This document shows, in pieces, positions 10,067 through 18,053 of a stretch of 64,000 nt of DNA (positions within the stretch are counted from its first letter, which is position 1; every line of letters starts with the position of its first letter). Made by a program: the position numbers and the translations under genes. The notes beneath the pieces are model-generated. The model had not been told where the DNA came from and searched no databases. It worked only from the letters and a program-made list of their open reading frames with translations. The DNA comes from Psychrobacillus vulpis (GTDB taxonomy: Bacteria; Bacillota; Bacilli; Bacillales_A; Planococcaceae), in assembly GCF_006861825.1 (NCBI RefSeq), contig NZ_VDGI01000007.1:97048-161047 (forward strand), given 5' to 3'.

Positions 10067-11070
10067 TGGAAACTTCCTCCTCTTTCACCTTCAAAATGAA
10101 AGTGCTGCCAGCAAGTACATCTTACTAAGTGACCTGGAGAAATTTCATGAAGTATTGGATTTTCTTCATGAGCTCTAGCTGGAATCCATGGAATTCGTGA
10201 TGAGAATCGGCATCCAGTTCTAGGTAACTTCACTAAAGATGGTACCAACCCTTGAATTACTTGTAATTTGTCATCTTCACTATTCATTTGAGGGATTGAA
10301 TTGAACAATGACCGAGTATATGGATGTTGCGGATTCGAGAATAATTCGTCTACAGGAGCTTCTTCAATAATTTGACCGGCATACATTACAGCAACTCTAT
10401 CTGCTACTTCAGCAACTACACCTAAATCATGTGTTATTAATATAATTCCAGCTCCTGTTTCTGCTTGAAGATCTATTAATAAATCCAGTATTTGCGCTTG
10501 AATAGTAACATCTAGTGCTGTTGTAGGCTCATCTGCTATTATAATTTTTGGTTTACAAGAAATTGCAATAGCTATAATGACACGTTGACGCATACCACCC
10601 GAAAGTTGATGTGGAAATTGTCTTATGACTCGTTTTGGTTTAGGAATTCCAACCTGACTTAATAATTCAAGCACACGCTTTTCCCTTGCATCCTTTGAAA
10701 GATTTGTATGATATATTAATCCTTCTTCAATTTGCTCTCCAATTCGCATTAAGGGATTTAATGCAGATAACGGATCTTGGAAAATCATCCCTATTTCTTC
10801 ACCACGAACTTTATTAAAGTTGTCTTCATCTAGAAGGGCAAGGTTTAAACCGTTGTATGATATCTCACCTTGAACCTTCGTTTTGTTATGATCATGAAGT
10901 CCAATAATAGATGTTGCTAATGTACTTTTTCCACAACCTGATTCTCCAACAATGGCAAGGATTTCATTTTTCTTTAATGTAATCGATACCCCATCGACTG
11001 CATCGTAATATGTATCTTTAATTCGGAATCCAGTATGTAAATCTTTTATCGTTAAAAGTTCACCCGTCAT
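10063..11070 (-). CDS. appD: Oligopeptide ABC transporter ATPase AppD
   Basis: This 335-residue ATPase is the first gene of the app operon. It has Walker A GESGCGKST (about residues 42-50), signature LSGGMRQR, Walker B IIIADEPT and the H-loop ITHDLGVV. A C-terminal oligopeptide/dipeptide extension begins at GCRFSSRIPW. In many relatives this extension carries several cysteines. Here CRF and CTC remain. The ATG is preceded by AGGAG-type sequence about 10 bases upstream. It pairs with AppF as a heterodimer under the AppBC channel. Confidence 0.92.
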   Translation of the reverse strand: MTGELLTIKDLHTGFRIKDTYYDAVDGVSITLKKNEILAIVGESGCGKSTLATSIIGLHDHNKTKVQGEISYNGLNLALLDEDNFNKVRGEEIGMIFQDPLSALNPLMRIGEQIEEGLIYHTNLSKDAREKRVLELLSQVGIPKPKRVIRQFPHQLSGGMRQRVIIAIAISCKPKIIIADEPTTALDVTIQAQILDLLIDLQAETGAGIILITHDLGVVAEVADRVAVMYAGQIIEEAPVDELFSNPQHPYTRSLFNSIPQMNSEDDKLQVIQGLVPSLVKLPRTGCRFSSRIPWIPARAHEENPILHEISPGHLVRCTCWQHFHFEGERGGSFQ

Positions 11071-11487
11071 ATTATAATTAACTCCTTTCTCCTAAAACCT
11101 ATTTACGGTGTGCAACATCTAATTACTTCCTATGATATGAGAATAGGGAGAATTAATAACCTATTTTGGAAAATGTATACTTAATCACCCCTTCATTTCT
11201 AATTTTCCATTTTTCTGTTTTTTGCTACTCTTAAGTGTAAATTTTATTACAGTATTATTTCTATAGCAATACATTTTTAGACTATTCTCTTTATTCAGTA
11301 TATTTCGACAAACTTAATTGAATAAAAAAATCAATACTATCAACGTTTTAATTTAAAAATATAAATTTAAAAATAATTTTAACAGACAGAATATTTAGTC
11401 GTATTTCGACATTTTTTTACTGTTTTTTTCTATTACGTTAGTAAATCAATCTGCTAAAGTATTGAATTATCAACGTTTCTGGAACAC
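11071..11487. other. AT-rich spacer upstream of appD; weak promoter candidate only
   Basis: No gene is visible in this 417-bp stretch. A minus-strand TTGCTA (11264-11269) and TAAAAT (11241-11246) with 17-bp spacing could be the app promoter, about 170 bases before appD. I found no convincing CodY box. The rest is AT-rich without recognisable sites. Confidence 0.4.
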
Positions 11488-11524
11488 AAAAAAGCAATTC
11501 CAAAATAAATGGAATTGCTTTTTT
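11488..11524 (-). terminator. Terminator of fabF
   Basis: A 15-bp stem (11488-11502 with 11510-11524) around a 7-base loop ends in a U-run on the minus strand, 31 bp after the fabF stop. Confidence 0.85.
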
Positions 11525-11554
11525 ACAACATTTAATATTTAATAAAATTTTATT

Positions 11555-12787
11555 TTACTTTTTGAATAAGATACTTGCATTATGTCCGCCAAATCCAAGT
11601 GAATTACTCATAGCATATTGGATTTCTGCTTTTCTTGCACTATTTGGCACATAATCTAAATCACATTCAGGATCTGGAGTTTCTAAATTCATCGTAGGTG
11701 GTAAAATTCCTTCTTTTAAAGCCAATACTGTGAAAATCGCTTCCACTCCACCCGCTGCCCCGAGCAAGTGACCAGTCATTGACTTTGTAGAACTCATAGC
11801 TAATTTATATGCATGTTCACCAAAAACTGATTTCACTGCAAGTGTTTCAAATTGATCATTATATGGAGTACTTGTGCCATGTGCATTGATATAGTCCACT
11901 TGTTCAGGACTAATATCCGCATCTTCTATTGCTTGTTGCATTGCACGTGCAGCTCCTTCTCCTTCAGGTGCTGGAGCAGTAATATGATGTGCATCACCAG
12001 TAGAGCCATAACCAATAATTTCAGCATAAATTTTTGCTCCACGCGCAACTGCATGCTCATATTCTTCTAATATAAGAATTCCTGCTCCCTCACCAATAAC
12101 AAATCCATCACGATTTGCATCAAATGGTCTTGAAGCAGTTTGTGGATCTGTATTTAATGTAAGTGCAGTATTTGAACAAAATCCTGCAACTGACATATGC
12201 GTGATCGGTGACTCTGCTCCACCAGTAATCATCACGTCTGCATCTCCACGTTCAATCACTTTGAATGCATCCCCTATGGAGTTTGTACCTGAAGCACAAG
12301 CAGTAACCGTACATGAATTGATTGCTTTTGCTCCAAAATGAATAGATACTTGACCAGCTGCCATATCAGGAATCATCATTGGTACAAAAAACGGACTAAC
12401 ACGACGCGCTCCCTTTTCTAGAAATACTCGGAATTGTGCTTCATATGTTTCCATACCACCGATTCCTGAACCAATCCATACACCAGTGCGAAGTCCTAAT
12501 TCTTCTGTGATCGTTAAATTTGCATCCTCTACAGCCATAATAGAAGCCGCAAGTGCATAATGAGTGAAACGATCCATTTTACGAGCATCTTTCTTTTCAA
12601 TATATTTCTCTATATCAAAGTCTTTTACTTCCGCTGCCACTTTTGCTGAAAACTGACTTGCATCTAAACGTGTAAGCATTCCTACACCTGATTTTCCTTC
12701 TTTAATCCCAGCCCAAGTCGTTTCAACATCATTTCCTAGTGGAGTCACAGCTCCTACTCCTGTTACTACAACTCTGCGTTTCGTCAT
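11555..12787 (-). CDS. fabF: 3-oxoacyl-ACP synthase II (FabF)
   Basis: FabF elongates acyl-ACP by condensation with malonyl-ACP in cytoplasmic fatty-acid synthesis. The thiolase-fold protein of 410 residues has the catalytic cysteine in [11 protein letters not shown] (near residue 163), the first catalytic histidine in [11 protein letters not shown] and the second in [10 protein letters not shown]. The C-terminus ends with the family motif [15 protein letters not shown]. It lies 28 bp after fabH and is followed by its terminator, so the two form an operon. A FapR-like site upstream of fabH would control both. Confidence 0.97.
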   Translation of the reverse strand: MTKRRVVVTGVGAVTPLGNDVETTWAGIKEGKSGVGMLTRLDASQFSAKVAAEVKDFDIEKYIEKKDARKMDRFTHYALAASIMAVEDANLTITEELGLRTGVWIGSGIGGMETYEAQFRVFLEKGARRVSPFFVPMMIPDMAAGQVSIHFGAKAINSCTVTACASGTNSIGDAFKVIERGDADVMITGGAESPITHMSVAGFCSNTALTLNTDPQTASRPFDANRDGFVIGEGAGILILEEYEHAVARGAKIYAEIIGYGSTGDAHHITAPAPEGEGAARAMQQAIEDADISPEQVDYINAHGTSTPYNDQFETLAVKSVFGEHAYKLAMSSTKSMTGHLLGAAGGVEAIFTVLALKEGILPPTMNLETPDPECDLDYVPNSARKAEIQYAMSNSLGFGGHNASILFKK

Positions 12788-12815
12788 GAATATTCATCCT
12801 TCCGAAGTTCTTCGT

Positions 12816-13751
12816 TTATTTTCCCCATTTAAGTGTAATTGCTCCCCAAGTCAATCCGCCACCAAATCCAACCATGACAATAATATCGTCATCTTTAACT
12901 TTCCCATTAATTACTTCTTCTTTTAAAGAAAGTGGGATGGACGCGGATGATGTATTACCATACTTGTGAATCGTTTTTGACATTTTTTCGACAGGTAATG
13001 CTAGTCTTTCTCTCGAAGCATCCATTATACGGATATTTGCTTGATGAGGGATTAACATGTCGATATCCTCTTTTGAAAGCCCAGCCTTCTCTATTACATT
13101 AACTGCTGACTCACCCATTTGTCTAACAGCAAACTTAAATACTTCTCGTCCGTTCATTGTAATATAAGAACCGTCTTGTAATAAGTACTTTCCGCCACTT
13201 CCGTTAGCACCAAGTTCAAAAGATAATATTCCTCTACCTTCTGATACTTTACTTACTATTGCAGCACCAGCACCGTCACCAAATAAGACAGCAGTGTTAC
13301 GATCTTCCCAGTTTGTAACTTTGGATAATTTTTCTACCCCTACTACAAGTACGTGAGAATAAGCATTAGATTCTACAAATTGTTTTGCTGTAACTAATCC
13401 GTACATAAACCCAGCGCATGCAGCAGAAATATCCATTGCTGCTGCATTTGTTGCACCAAGTTTATCTTGTAGTATAGTTGCTACACTTGGGAACGGACGA
13501 TCTGGTGTTACTGTTGCAACAAGGATTAAACCAATTTGATCTGCAGAAATCCCAGCATCTTTAATAGCCTCTTTTGCTGCTGCTAATGCCATATCGGATG
13601 TATCTTCTTCAGGCCTCGCAATTCTACGTTCTTCTATTCCAGTTCTAGTGCGAATCCATTCATCGGATGTATCTACTTTTTTTTCAAGGTCTTCATTTGT
13701 TAGTACTTGTTCAGGTGCATACGTACCTAAACCAATAATCCCTGCATTCAT
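12816..13751 (-). CDS. fabH: 3-oxoacyl-ACP synthase III (FabH)
   Basis: FabH starts fatty-acid synthesis by joining an acyl-CoA primer to malonyl-ACP. The 311-residue protein shows the Cys-His-Asn triad: Cys in [11 protein letters not shown] (near residue 111), His in IPHQANIRI and Asn in [10 protein letters not shown]. The [10 protein letters not shown] motif closes the fold. In Bacillales it prefers branched primers, which cannot be confirmed here. The ATG has an AGGAAC-type site. A sigma-A promoter with a FapR-like operator lies 30-75 bases upstream. Position next to yjzD and fabF matches fabHA of B. subtilis. Confidence 0.97.
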   Translation of the reverse strand: MNAGIIGLGTYAPEQVLTNEDLEKKVDTSDEWIRTRTGIEERRIARPEEDTSDMALAAAKEAIKDAGISADQIGLILVATVTPDRPFPSVATILQDKLGATNAAAMDISAACAGFMYGLVTAKQFVESNAYSHVLVVGVEKLSKVTNWEDRNTAVLFGDGAGAAIVSKVSEGRGILSFELGANGSGGKYLLQDGSYITMNGREVFKFAVRQMGESAVNVIEKAGLSKEDIDMLIPHQANIRIMDASRERLALPVEKMSKTIHKYGNTSSASIPLSLKEEVINGKVKDDDIIVMVGFGGGLTWGAITLKWGK

Positions 13752-13778
13752 GAAAGTTCCTCTTTTCTTATAATCTAT

Positions 13779-13799
13779 TATTAGTACCTGGTAATAATA
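13779..13799. promoter_or_regulatory. FapR-like operator of fabH-fabF
   Basis: The sequence TTAGTACCTGGTAATAA resembles the known FapR site core TTAGTACCT with an imperfect inverted half. It overlaps the predicted start of transcription and the -10 box. FapR represses fatty-acid genes until malonyl-CoA rises, and fabHA-fabF is a known target in B. subtilis. Confidence 0.75.
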
Positions 13800-13825
13800 A
13801 TAACGAATTTATGTACATTTTTCAA
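13797..13825 (-). promoter_or_regulatory. Sigma-A promoter of fabH
   Basis: On the minus strand TTGAAA (13820-13825) and TATTAT (13797-13802) are separated by exactly 17 bases. The FapR-like operator begins at the -10 box, a position suited to repression. Confidence 0.7.
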
Positions 13826-13915
13826 CAACATAGTTTGAAACTACAAATATTCTTTTGAAAAAGCCAGTGTTATGATATGATAAACATAGTAAAAATAGCT
13901 TGAGGTGAACTTATA

Positions 13916-14104
13916 ATGAAATATATCATGACAATTTTCTGGTCAGTAATTTTAGTAACTATGTTAAATTATGTAGTTAGCTCCGTACAAAACGTAGATT
14001 TTATCTTAATGAATGGATTAATCATGTCTATTCCAGTTGCAATTATGATTTTCATCATCTCTGCAATACTTCCAAACGATCCAACACCATCTGAACATCA
14101 CTAA
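13916..14104 (+). CDS. yjzD: YjzD-like DUF2929 membrane protein
   Basis: This 62-residue protein has two membrane helices (about residues 3-22 and 31-52) and a short C-terminal tail with PNDPTPSEHH. The pattern, including LNYVVSS in the first helix and the I-PN-P-P ending, matches my memory of B. subtilis YjzD (DUF2929), whose gene lies near fabHA. The ATG has TTGAGGTG about 8 bases upstream. It is divergent from fabH. Function is unknown. Confidence 0.8.
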   Translation: MKYIMTIFWSVILVTMLNYVVSSVQNVDFILMNGLIMSIPVAIMIFIISAILPNDPTPSEHH

Positions 14105-14105
14105 A

Positions 14106-14130
14106 AAACAGCTCCCAATAGGAGCTGTTT
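14106..14130. terminator. Hairpin after yjzD, inverted twin of the clpB hairpin
   Basis: A 10-bp stem around a short CAAT-type loop begins right after the yjzD stop. The U-run is on the minus strand, so it best stops transcription arriving from the repeat island towards yjzD. The same hairpin occurs at 15753-15777 in inverted orientation. Confidence 0.7.
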
Positions 14131-14131
14131 C

Positions 14132-14180
14132 AGACAGTAGACAAATTCGATAATATCGAGTTTGACTACTGTCTTTTTTC
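14132..14180 (+). terminator. Strong intrinsic terminator of yjzD
   Basis: A long stem (outer arms 14132-14140 and 14166-14174, inner TCGATA/ATATCGA pairing) is followed by a U-rich run on the plus strand. Confidence 0.8.
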
Positions 14181-14266
14181 TTTTAAACGGAATGAAGACT
14201 AATTGAGTACGGAAAAAGTTACTCGCTTTCCGAGGACGAACCGTCAAGCCTCCTCCTCGCTTCGAT

Positions 14267-14663
14267 GAGGGCACTGAAAAAGACCTCCAAGAGATTTCAT
14301 AGAGAGTATGGTGAATGACAAGTTGTTCACATACTCTCTTTTTATTAGGAAATCGTTGATTTCCGTTCCAGGCGGACGCTTTCCGCCGGCATGGCCTCAG
14401 CCGCTTCCCTCGCTACGCTCAGTCCAGGGTCTTCAGCTCATGCTATTCCGGCTGGAGTCGCCGCCTTCCCCTCCAATCAACTAGCATCCACCTATTCTTC
14501 TAAAAACCTTCTTCGTTTATAATAGAGAGACTAACTAATGGTGAAAAATGAGCAAGAATAAGTAAAATAATAAGGCACTTTTTGTTCAATAACGAGCAAA
14601 AAGTGCCTTACTTTTTCATTTATAAAGATTGAAATGATAAAAACGAGGTTTTTCAGTGCCCTC
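14267..14663. mobile_element. IS1182-derived MITE (397 bp, transposase deleted)
   Basis: The element is bounded by inverted GAGGGCACTGAAAAA termini and flanked by an exact 8-bp target duplication GCTTCGAT (14259-14266 and 14664-14671). It keeps both ends of the IS1182-type relic at 50550-51329. The coding region is reduced to eight codons: an ATG at 14538, then directly the last codons NEQE and the stop. A terminator-like hairpin (around 14300-14345) near the left end, the end-of-gene hairpin (around 14571-14609) and an internal GC-rich repeat (around 14350-14470) remain. It sits inside a variant GC-rich repeat whose halves are at about 14205-14258 and 14672-14715. It cannot move by itself. 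Confidence 0.85.
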
Positions 14664-14819
14664 GCTTCGATCGTGCGTGGTCTTGGACGATCGTTTTTCC
14701 GCAGGAGTCTCGCAACTTTTTCCTCTATGTATTGAATTAAGAAGTAGTTAAGCGATGATGTCCTAATACATACTAAATGGACACGAATAGCTAGAGATGA
14801 TTAAGTCTTTTTTATTTCT

Positions 14820-15103
14820 AGAAAATCGTTGAAATGGCGACACTCCTGCGGGAATAGCGTTAGTCGAAGACCCCGCAGCGTAGCGAGGAGGCTGAGTCAA
14901 CGCCCGCGGAAAGGGAGGCCACTGAAAAAGTCACTTTTTTTCAAAAAATAAAAACGAAATCCCATAATTCCTTCACTTTTTAGGGTGTTTATGGGGACGT
15001 CATGCCAATTTTGATACAAATATACTTCTCAAGTGGTGACTTTATTTTCTGAATTTTGGTTTTTCAGTGGCCTCCGGAAAGGGAGCCGTTTCAACGATTT
15101 TCT
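14820..15103. repeat. GC-rich palindromic-end repeat, unit 1 of tandem array (split by a MITE)
   Basis: The unit begins AGAAAATCGTTGAAA and ends with its inverse complement. Removing the inserted 160-bp element and one 8-bp target copy leaves 116 bp. The core (CTCCTGCGGGAATAGCG to CGCCCGCGGAAAGG) is far more GC-rich than the surroundings. Confidence 0.9.
14915..15074. mobile_element. 160-bp MITE, copy a
   Basis: The ends are inverted GAGGCCACTGAAAAA. An 8-bp target duplication CGGAAAGG flanks it (14907-14914 and 15075-15082). The interior is AT-rich and non-coding. An apparently identical copy is at 23950-24109, inserted in the same octamer of another GC-rich repeat. The termini resemble the IS1182-derived elements here (GAGGGCACTG), so the same transposase may act on it. 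Confidence 0.88.
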
Positions 15104-15167
15104 TTTTGATTGAAATATTAGACAATCTGATCTGGAAACTTCGAATTATAGGGACTTTTTCATTTCT

Positions 15168-15284
15168 AGAAAATCGTTGAATAAGGCGACACTCCAGCGG
15201 GAATAGCGTTAGTCGAAGACCCCACAGCGTAGCGAGGAGGCTGAGGCAACGCCCGCGGAAAGAGAGCCGTTTCAACGATTTTCT
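15168..15284. repeat. GC-rich palindromic-end repeat, unit 2
   Basis: This is an uninterrupted 117-bp copy with full inverted ends. It makes a good reference copy: AGAAAATCGTTGAA, a GGCGACACTCC box, GCGTTAGTC, ACCCCACAGCG, GAGGAGGCTGAGG, CAACGCCCGCGG and TTTCAACGATTTTCT in order. Confidence 0.9.
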
Positions 15285-15348
15285 TTTTGATTGAAATATT
15301 AGACAATCTCATCTGGAAACTTCGAATTATAGGGACCTTTTCATTTCT

Positions 15349-15463
15349 AGAAAACGTTGAAATGGTGACACTCCAGCGGGAATAGCGTTAGTCGAAGACC
15401 CCGCAGCGCAGCGAGGAGACTGAAGCAACGCCCGCGGAAAGGGAGCTGGTTCAACGATTTTCT
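15349..15463. repeat. GC-rich palindromic-end repeat, unit 3
   Basis: This 115-bp copy is the most diverged of the array: one base is missing in the left arm (AGAAAACG) and the right junction reads GGAGCTGGTTCAACG. Confidence 0.88.
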
Positions 15464-15528
15464 TTTTGGTTGGATTATTATAACAACCTCATCTATCAAA
15501 TTCGAATTATAGGGACTTTTTCATTTTT

Positions 15529-15644
15529 AGTAAATCGTTGGAATGGCGACACTCCTGCGGGAATAGCGTTAGTCGAAGACCCCACAGCGTAGCGAGGAGG
15601 CTGAGGCAACGCCCGCGGAAAGAGAGCCGTTTCAACGATTTTCT
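15529..15644. repeat. GC-rich palindromic-end repeat, unit 4
   Basis: This 116-bp copy closes the array. Its core is nearly identical to unit 2, which suggests gene conversion or recent duplication. Confidence 0.9.
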
Positions 15645-15701
15645 TTTTGAAGAAGCATCATCATGGAAATACCCACGGAATTGAAAAAAATGGATAAAAT
15701 T

Positions 15702-15740
15702 AAAAGGTTTCGAGATTTTCCAACATTACCGAAACCTTTT
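15702..15740. terminator. Hairpin with AAAAGGTTTCG arms
   Basis: An 11-bp stem (15702-15712 with 15730-15740) has T-rich sequence on both sides. It lies downstream of clpB and could end its transcript. A close homologue with the same right flank (TTTTGTCTT then AATCTGAAA) is at 51676-51714. Confidence 0.7.
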
Positions 15741-15752
15741 GTCTTCAATCTG

Positions 15753-15777
15753 AAACAGCTCCCAATAGGAGCTGTTT
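15753..15777 (+). terminator. Hairpin at the clpB 3-prime end facing out of the repeat island
   Basis: A 10-bp stem (15753-15762 with 15768-15777) is followed on the plus strand by a T-run that reaches the clpB stop codon. It would stop transcripts coming from the repeat island before they run antisense into clpB. It mirrors the hairpin at 14106-14130. Confidence 0.75.
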
Positions 15778-15779
15778 TT

Positions 15780-17906
15780 TTAATTCAATACTAATTGACC
15801 ATCCACAATTGAAGCTACTACTGTACTTCCCGGTAGAACGGTTCCTCCAAGTAAAAGCTTAGCTACCGCTGTTTCTAGATTCCGTTGAATAAATCGTTTC
15901 AAAGGTCTTGCACCAAAAGCAGCGTCTGTTCCTTCTGACACAATCCAACCGATAACCTCTTCATCTACTTGTAACATAATCTCTTGTTCCAACACACGAG
16001 CTTGAAGTTGTTTTACATATTTTTCAGCGATTTTTTCGAAATGCTGCGCCGTTAAAGAATGGAACATGATGATATCGTCTAACCGATTTAAAAGCTCAGG
16101 TTTAAAATATTCACGCAAAGTAGCCATAACTAGAGTCTCTTCTTCCTCTTCAATAACTCCAGTTGTATTCGAAAGATATTGAGAACCTATATTTGATGTT
16201 AATATGACGATCGTATTCGTAAAATTAACAATTCTACCTTGGCTATCTGTAATTCGACCATCATCCATTAGTTGCAATAAAATATTAGCAACATCTGGAT
16301 GTGCTTTTTCTATTTCATCTAAAAGCACAACAGAATATGGATTTCTACGAACTGCTTCCGTTAACTGGCCACCCTCTTCATACCCTATATAACCAGGAGG
16401 TGCACCAACTAGACGAGAGACACTGTGCTTCTCCATGTACTCGGACATATCAATGCGTATAAAATGCTCTTCCGAATCAAATAAGTTTGCTGCTAACGAT
16501 TTAGCAAGTTCTGTTTTTCCTACTCCAGTCGGCCCTAAAAATAAGAATGAACCAATAGGCTTTTTAGGATCTTTTATACCTGCTCTTGCACGCCATACTG
16601 CTTCCGTAACTAATTGCACAGCTTGGTCTTGTCCAACTACTCTTTCCCCAAGTGTTTCTTTTAAACGTAAAAGCTTTTCTCTTTCACCTTCTACTAGTTT
16701 CGTTACTGGAATACCAGTCCATCTAGAAACAATGGATGCAATCTCTTCCGCTGTTACTTCTTCACGCAACAAGCGTGATTCTGATTCTTGATTTACTTGT
16801 TGCTCGTAACTTTGCAGTTCCTTTTCTAGAGTAGGTATTTTACCATGTCGAAGTTCTGCAGCTTTATTCAAATCATATTTATTTTCTGCTTCTTCCAGTT
16901 CACGTCTATATCGATCGAGCTCTTCTCTTTTTTGTTGAATAACTTGAATTGCTTCTTTTTCTTGCTGCCATTTACTCCGCATTTCACTCGATGATTGATC
17001 TAATTCGAGTAAGTCTTGTCGCAATTGTTCAAGTCTCTTACGACTAGCAACATCTATTTCTTTCATCAATGCCTGCTCCTCTATTTGGAGTTGCATCATT
17101 TTTCTCGTTACTTCATCTAATTCTTGTGGCATGGAGTCTATTTCTGTACGAATCATTGCACATGCTTCATCAACTAAATCGATTGCTTTATCTGGAAGAA
17201 AACGTTCTGTAATATATCTATTGGAAAGCTCCGCAGCAGCGACTATCGCTCTATCGTGAATCCGAACACCATGATGTAATTCAAATCGCTCTTTCAATCC
17301 TCGCAAAATAGAAACAGTGTCTTCTATGGAAGGCTCTCGTACTAAAACTTGTTGAAATCTTCTTTCTAGAGCAGGGTCTTTTTCGATGTACATCCGATAT
17401 TCATCTAATGTTGTTGCTCCGATACAATGCAATTCACCGCGAGCAAGCATTGGTTTTAGCATATTACCAGCATCCATTGCTCCATCTGTTTTTCCGGCAC
17501 CTACAATTGTATGAATTTCATCGATAAATAAAATAATTTGACCTTCGCTATCTTTTACTTGCTTCAAAACAGCTTGTAAACGCTCTTCAAATTCTCCCCG
17601 ATATTTAGCTCCTGCTATTAATGAGCTCATATCTAATTCAAAAATTTGTTTCTCTTTTAGTCCTTCTGGAACATCTTTTCGAACTATTCTTTGTGCTAAT
17701 CCTTCTACAATTGCTGTTTTACCTACACCAGGTTCTCCGATAAGCACGGGATTGTTTTTTGTTTTTCTAGATAATATTCGAATGACGTCTCTTATTTCTT
17801 GATCCCTGCCAATAACAGGGTCCATTTTCCCTTCTTTAACTGCTGAAACCAAATTACGTCCATACGTTTCTAAAGGACTTTTTTCTTCTTGTTGTTTCAT
17901 CTGCAT
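15780..17906 (-). CDS. clpB: ClpB-type AAA+ disaggregase lacking the N-terminal domain
   Basis: This 708-residue Hsp100 ATPase has two AAA+ modules: Walker A1 GEPGVGKT (about residue 58) and Walker A2 GPTGVGKT (about residue 463). A long M-domain coiled coil between them (about 275-425) starts at [12 protein letters not shown], which is ClpB-specific. It begins at [10 protein letters not shown], a position near residue 155 of full-length ClpB (about 860 residues), so the substrate-binding N-domain is absent. I chose ATG 17906 (AAGGAG 10 bases upstream); TTG 17912 is too close. The spacer before it is only about 150 bp, and holds a CtsR operator, so the short form is the designed product. ClpE or ClpC are less likely because of the M-domain length. 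Confidence 0.9.
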   Translation of the reverse strand: MQMKQQEEKSPLETYGRNLVSAVKEGKMDPVIGRDQEIRDVIRILSRKTKNNPVLIGEPGVGKTAIVEGLAQRIVRKDVPEGLKEKQIFELDMSSLIAGAKYRGEFEERLQAVLKQVKDSEGQIILFIDEIHTIVGAGKTDGAMDAGNMLKPMLARGELHCIGATTLDEYRMYIEKDPALERRFQQVLVREPSIEDTVSILRGLKERFELHHGVRIHDRAIVAAAELSNRYITERFLPDKAIDLVDEACAMIRTEIDSMPQELDEVTRKMMQLQIEEQALMKEIDVASRKRLEQLRQDLLELDQSSSEMRSKWQQEKEAIQVIQQKREELDRYRRELEEAENKYDLNKAAELRHGKIPTLEKELQSYEQQVNQESESRLLREEVTAEEIASIVSRWTGIPVTKLVEGEREKLLRLKETLGERVVGQDQAVQLVTEAVWRARAGIKDPKKPIGSFLFLGPTGVGKTELAKSLAANLFDSEEHFIRIDMSEYMEKHSVSRLVGAPPGYIGYEEGGQLTEAVRRNPYSVVLLDEIEKAHPDVANILLQLMDDGRITDSQGRIVNFTNTIVILTSNIGSQYLSNTTGVIEEEEETLVMATLREYFKPELLNRLDDIIMFHSLTAQHFEKIAEKYVKQLQARVLEQEIMLQVDEEVIGWIVSEGTDAAFGARPLKRFIQRNLETAVAKLLLGGTVLPGSTVVASIVDGQLVLN

Positions 17907-17930
17907 AACCAAACATCTCCTTTGAAATAG

Positions 17931-17947
17931 TTTGACCTTTTTTGACT
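17931..17947 (-). promoter_or_regulatory. CtsR operator of clpB
   Basis: On the minus strand AGTCAAA-AAA-GGTCAAA matches the CtsR heptad direct repeat RGTCAAANANRGTCAAA. It lies between the -10 box and the ribosome site, so CtsR should repress clpB until heat or protein stress. Confidence 0.9.
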
Positions 17948-17953
17948 AATTCA

Positions 17954-17983
17954 ATTATAAGTTTTCACAATACACTTTGTAAA
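17954..17983 (-). promoter_or_regulatory. Promoter of clpB
   Basis: Minus-strand TTTACA (17978-17983) and a perfect TATAAT (17954-17959) are 18 bases apart, directly upstream of the CtsR operator. Confidence 0.65.
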
Positions 17984-17996
17984 GAAAAGTGATTTA

Positions 17997-18025
17997 TTGA
18001 CATTAGTTTAATATGCTATTATTGT
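17997..18025 (+). promoter_or_regulatory. Promoter of the Fnr-like regulator gene
   Basis: A perfect TTGACA (17997-18002) and TATTGT (18020-18025) are separated by 17 bases, about 30 bases before the start codon. It is back to back with the clpB promoter. Confidence 0.7.
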
Positions 18026-18053
18026 ATTAAAGATGGAAAGGTTGTGTTGATAA

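Larger units (their letters stand above)
14820..15644. repeat. Tandem array of four about 180-bp units
   Basis: Four GC-rich repeats start at 14820, 15168, 15349 and 15529. After subtracting the MITE insertion in the first, the spacing is 180, 181 and 180 bp. Each unit is a 116-bp GC-rich repeat plus a 64-bp AT-rich linker that is itself conserved (ends near TTCGAATTATAGGGAC). The array therefore arose by tandem duplication of a composite unit. No gene is present. Confidence 0.9.

Noticed and set aside
11071..11554. CodY box upstream of appD
   Set aside because: Only half-matches such as AATTTTCC were seen, too weak to report.
15042..15275. 77-codon minus-strand frame rich in Arg and Leu
   Set aside because: It lies across a MITE end and two GC-rich repeats, has no ribosome site, and reads only repeat sequence.
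14820..15644. CRISPR-like regular repeats
   Set aside because: The conserved units are about 116 bp, the linkers are themselves conserved, and there is no cas gene; this is a tandem duplication of a palindromic-end repeat.
17913..18053. Hidden or frameshifted N-terminal domain of ClpB
   Set aside because: The region is short and filled by two divergent promoters and a CtsR site; no matching codons in any frame.
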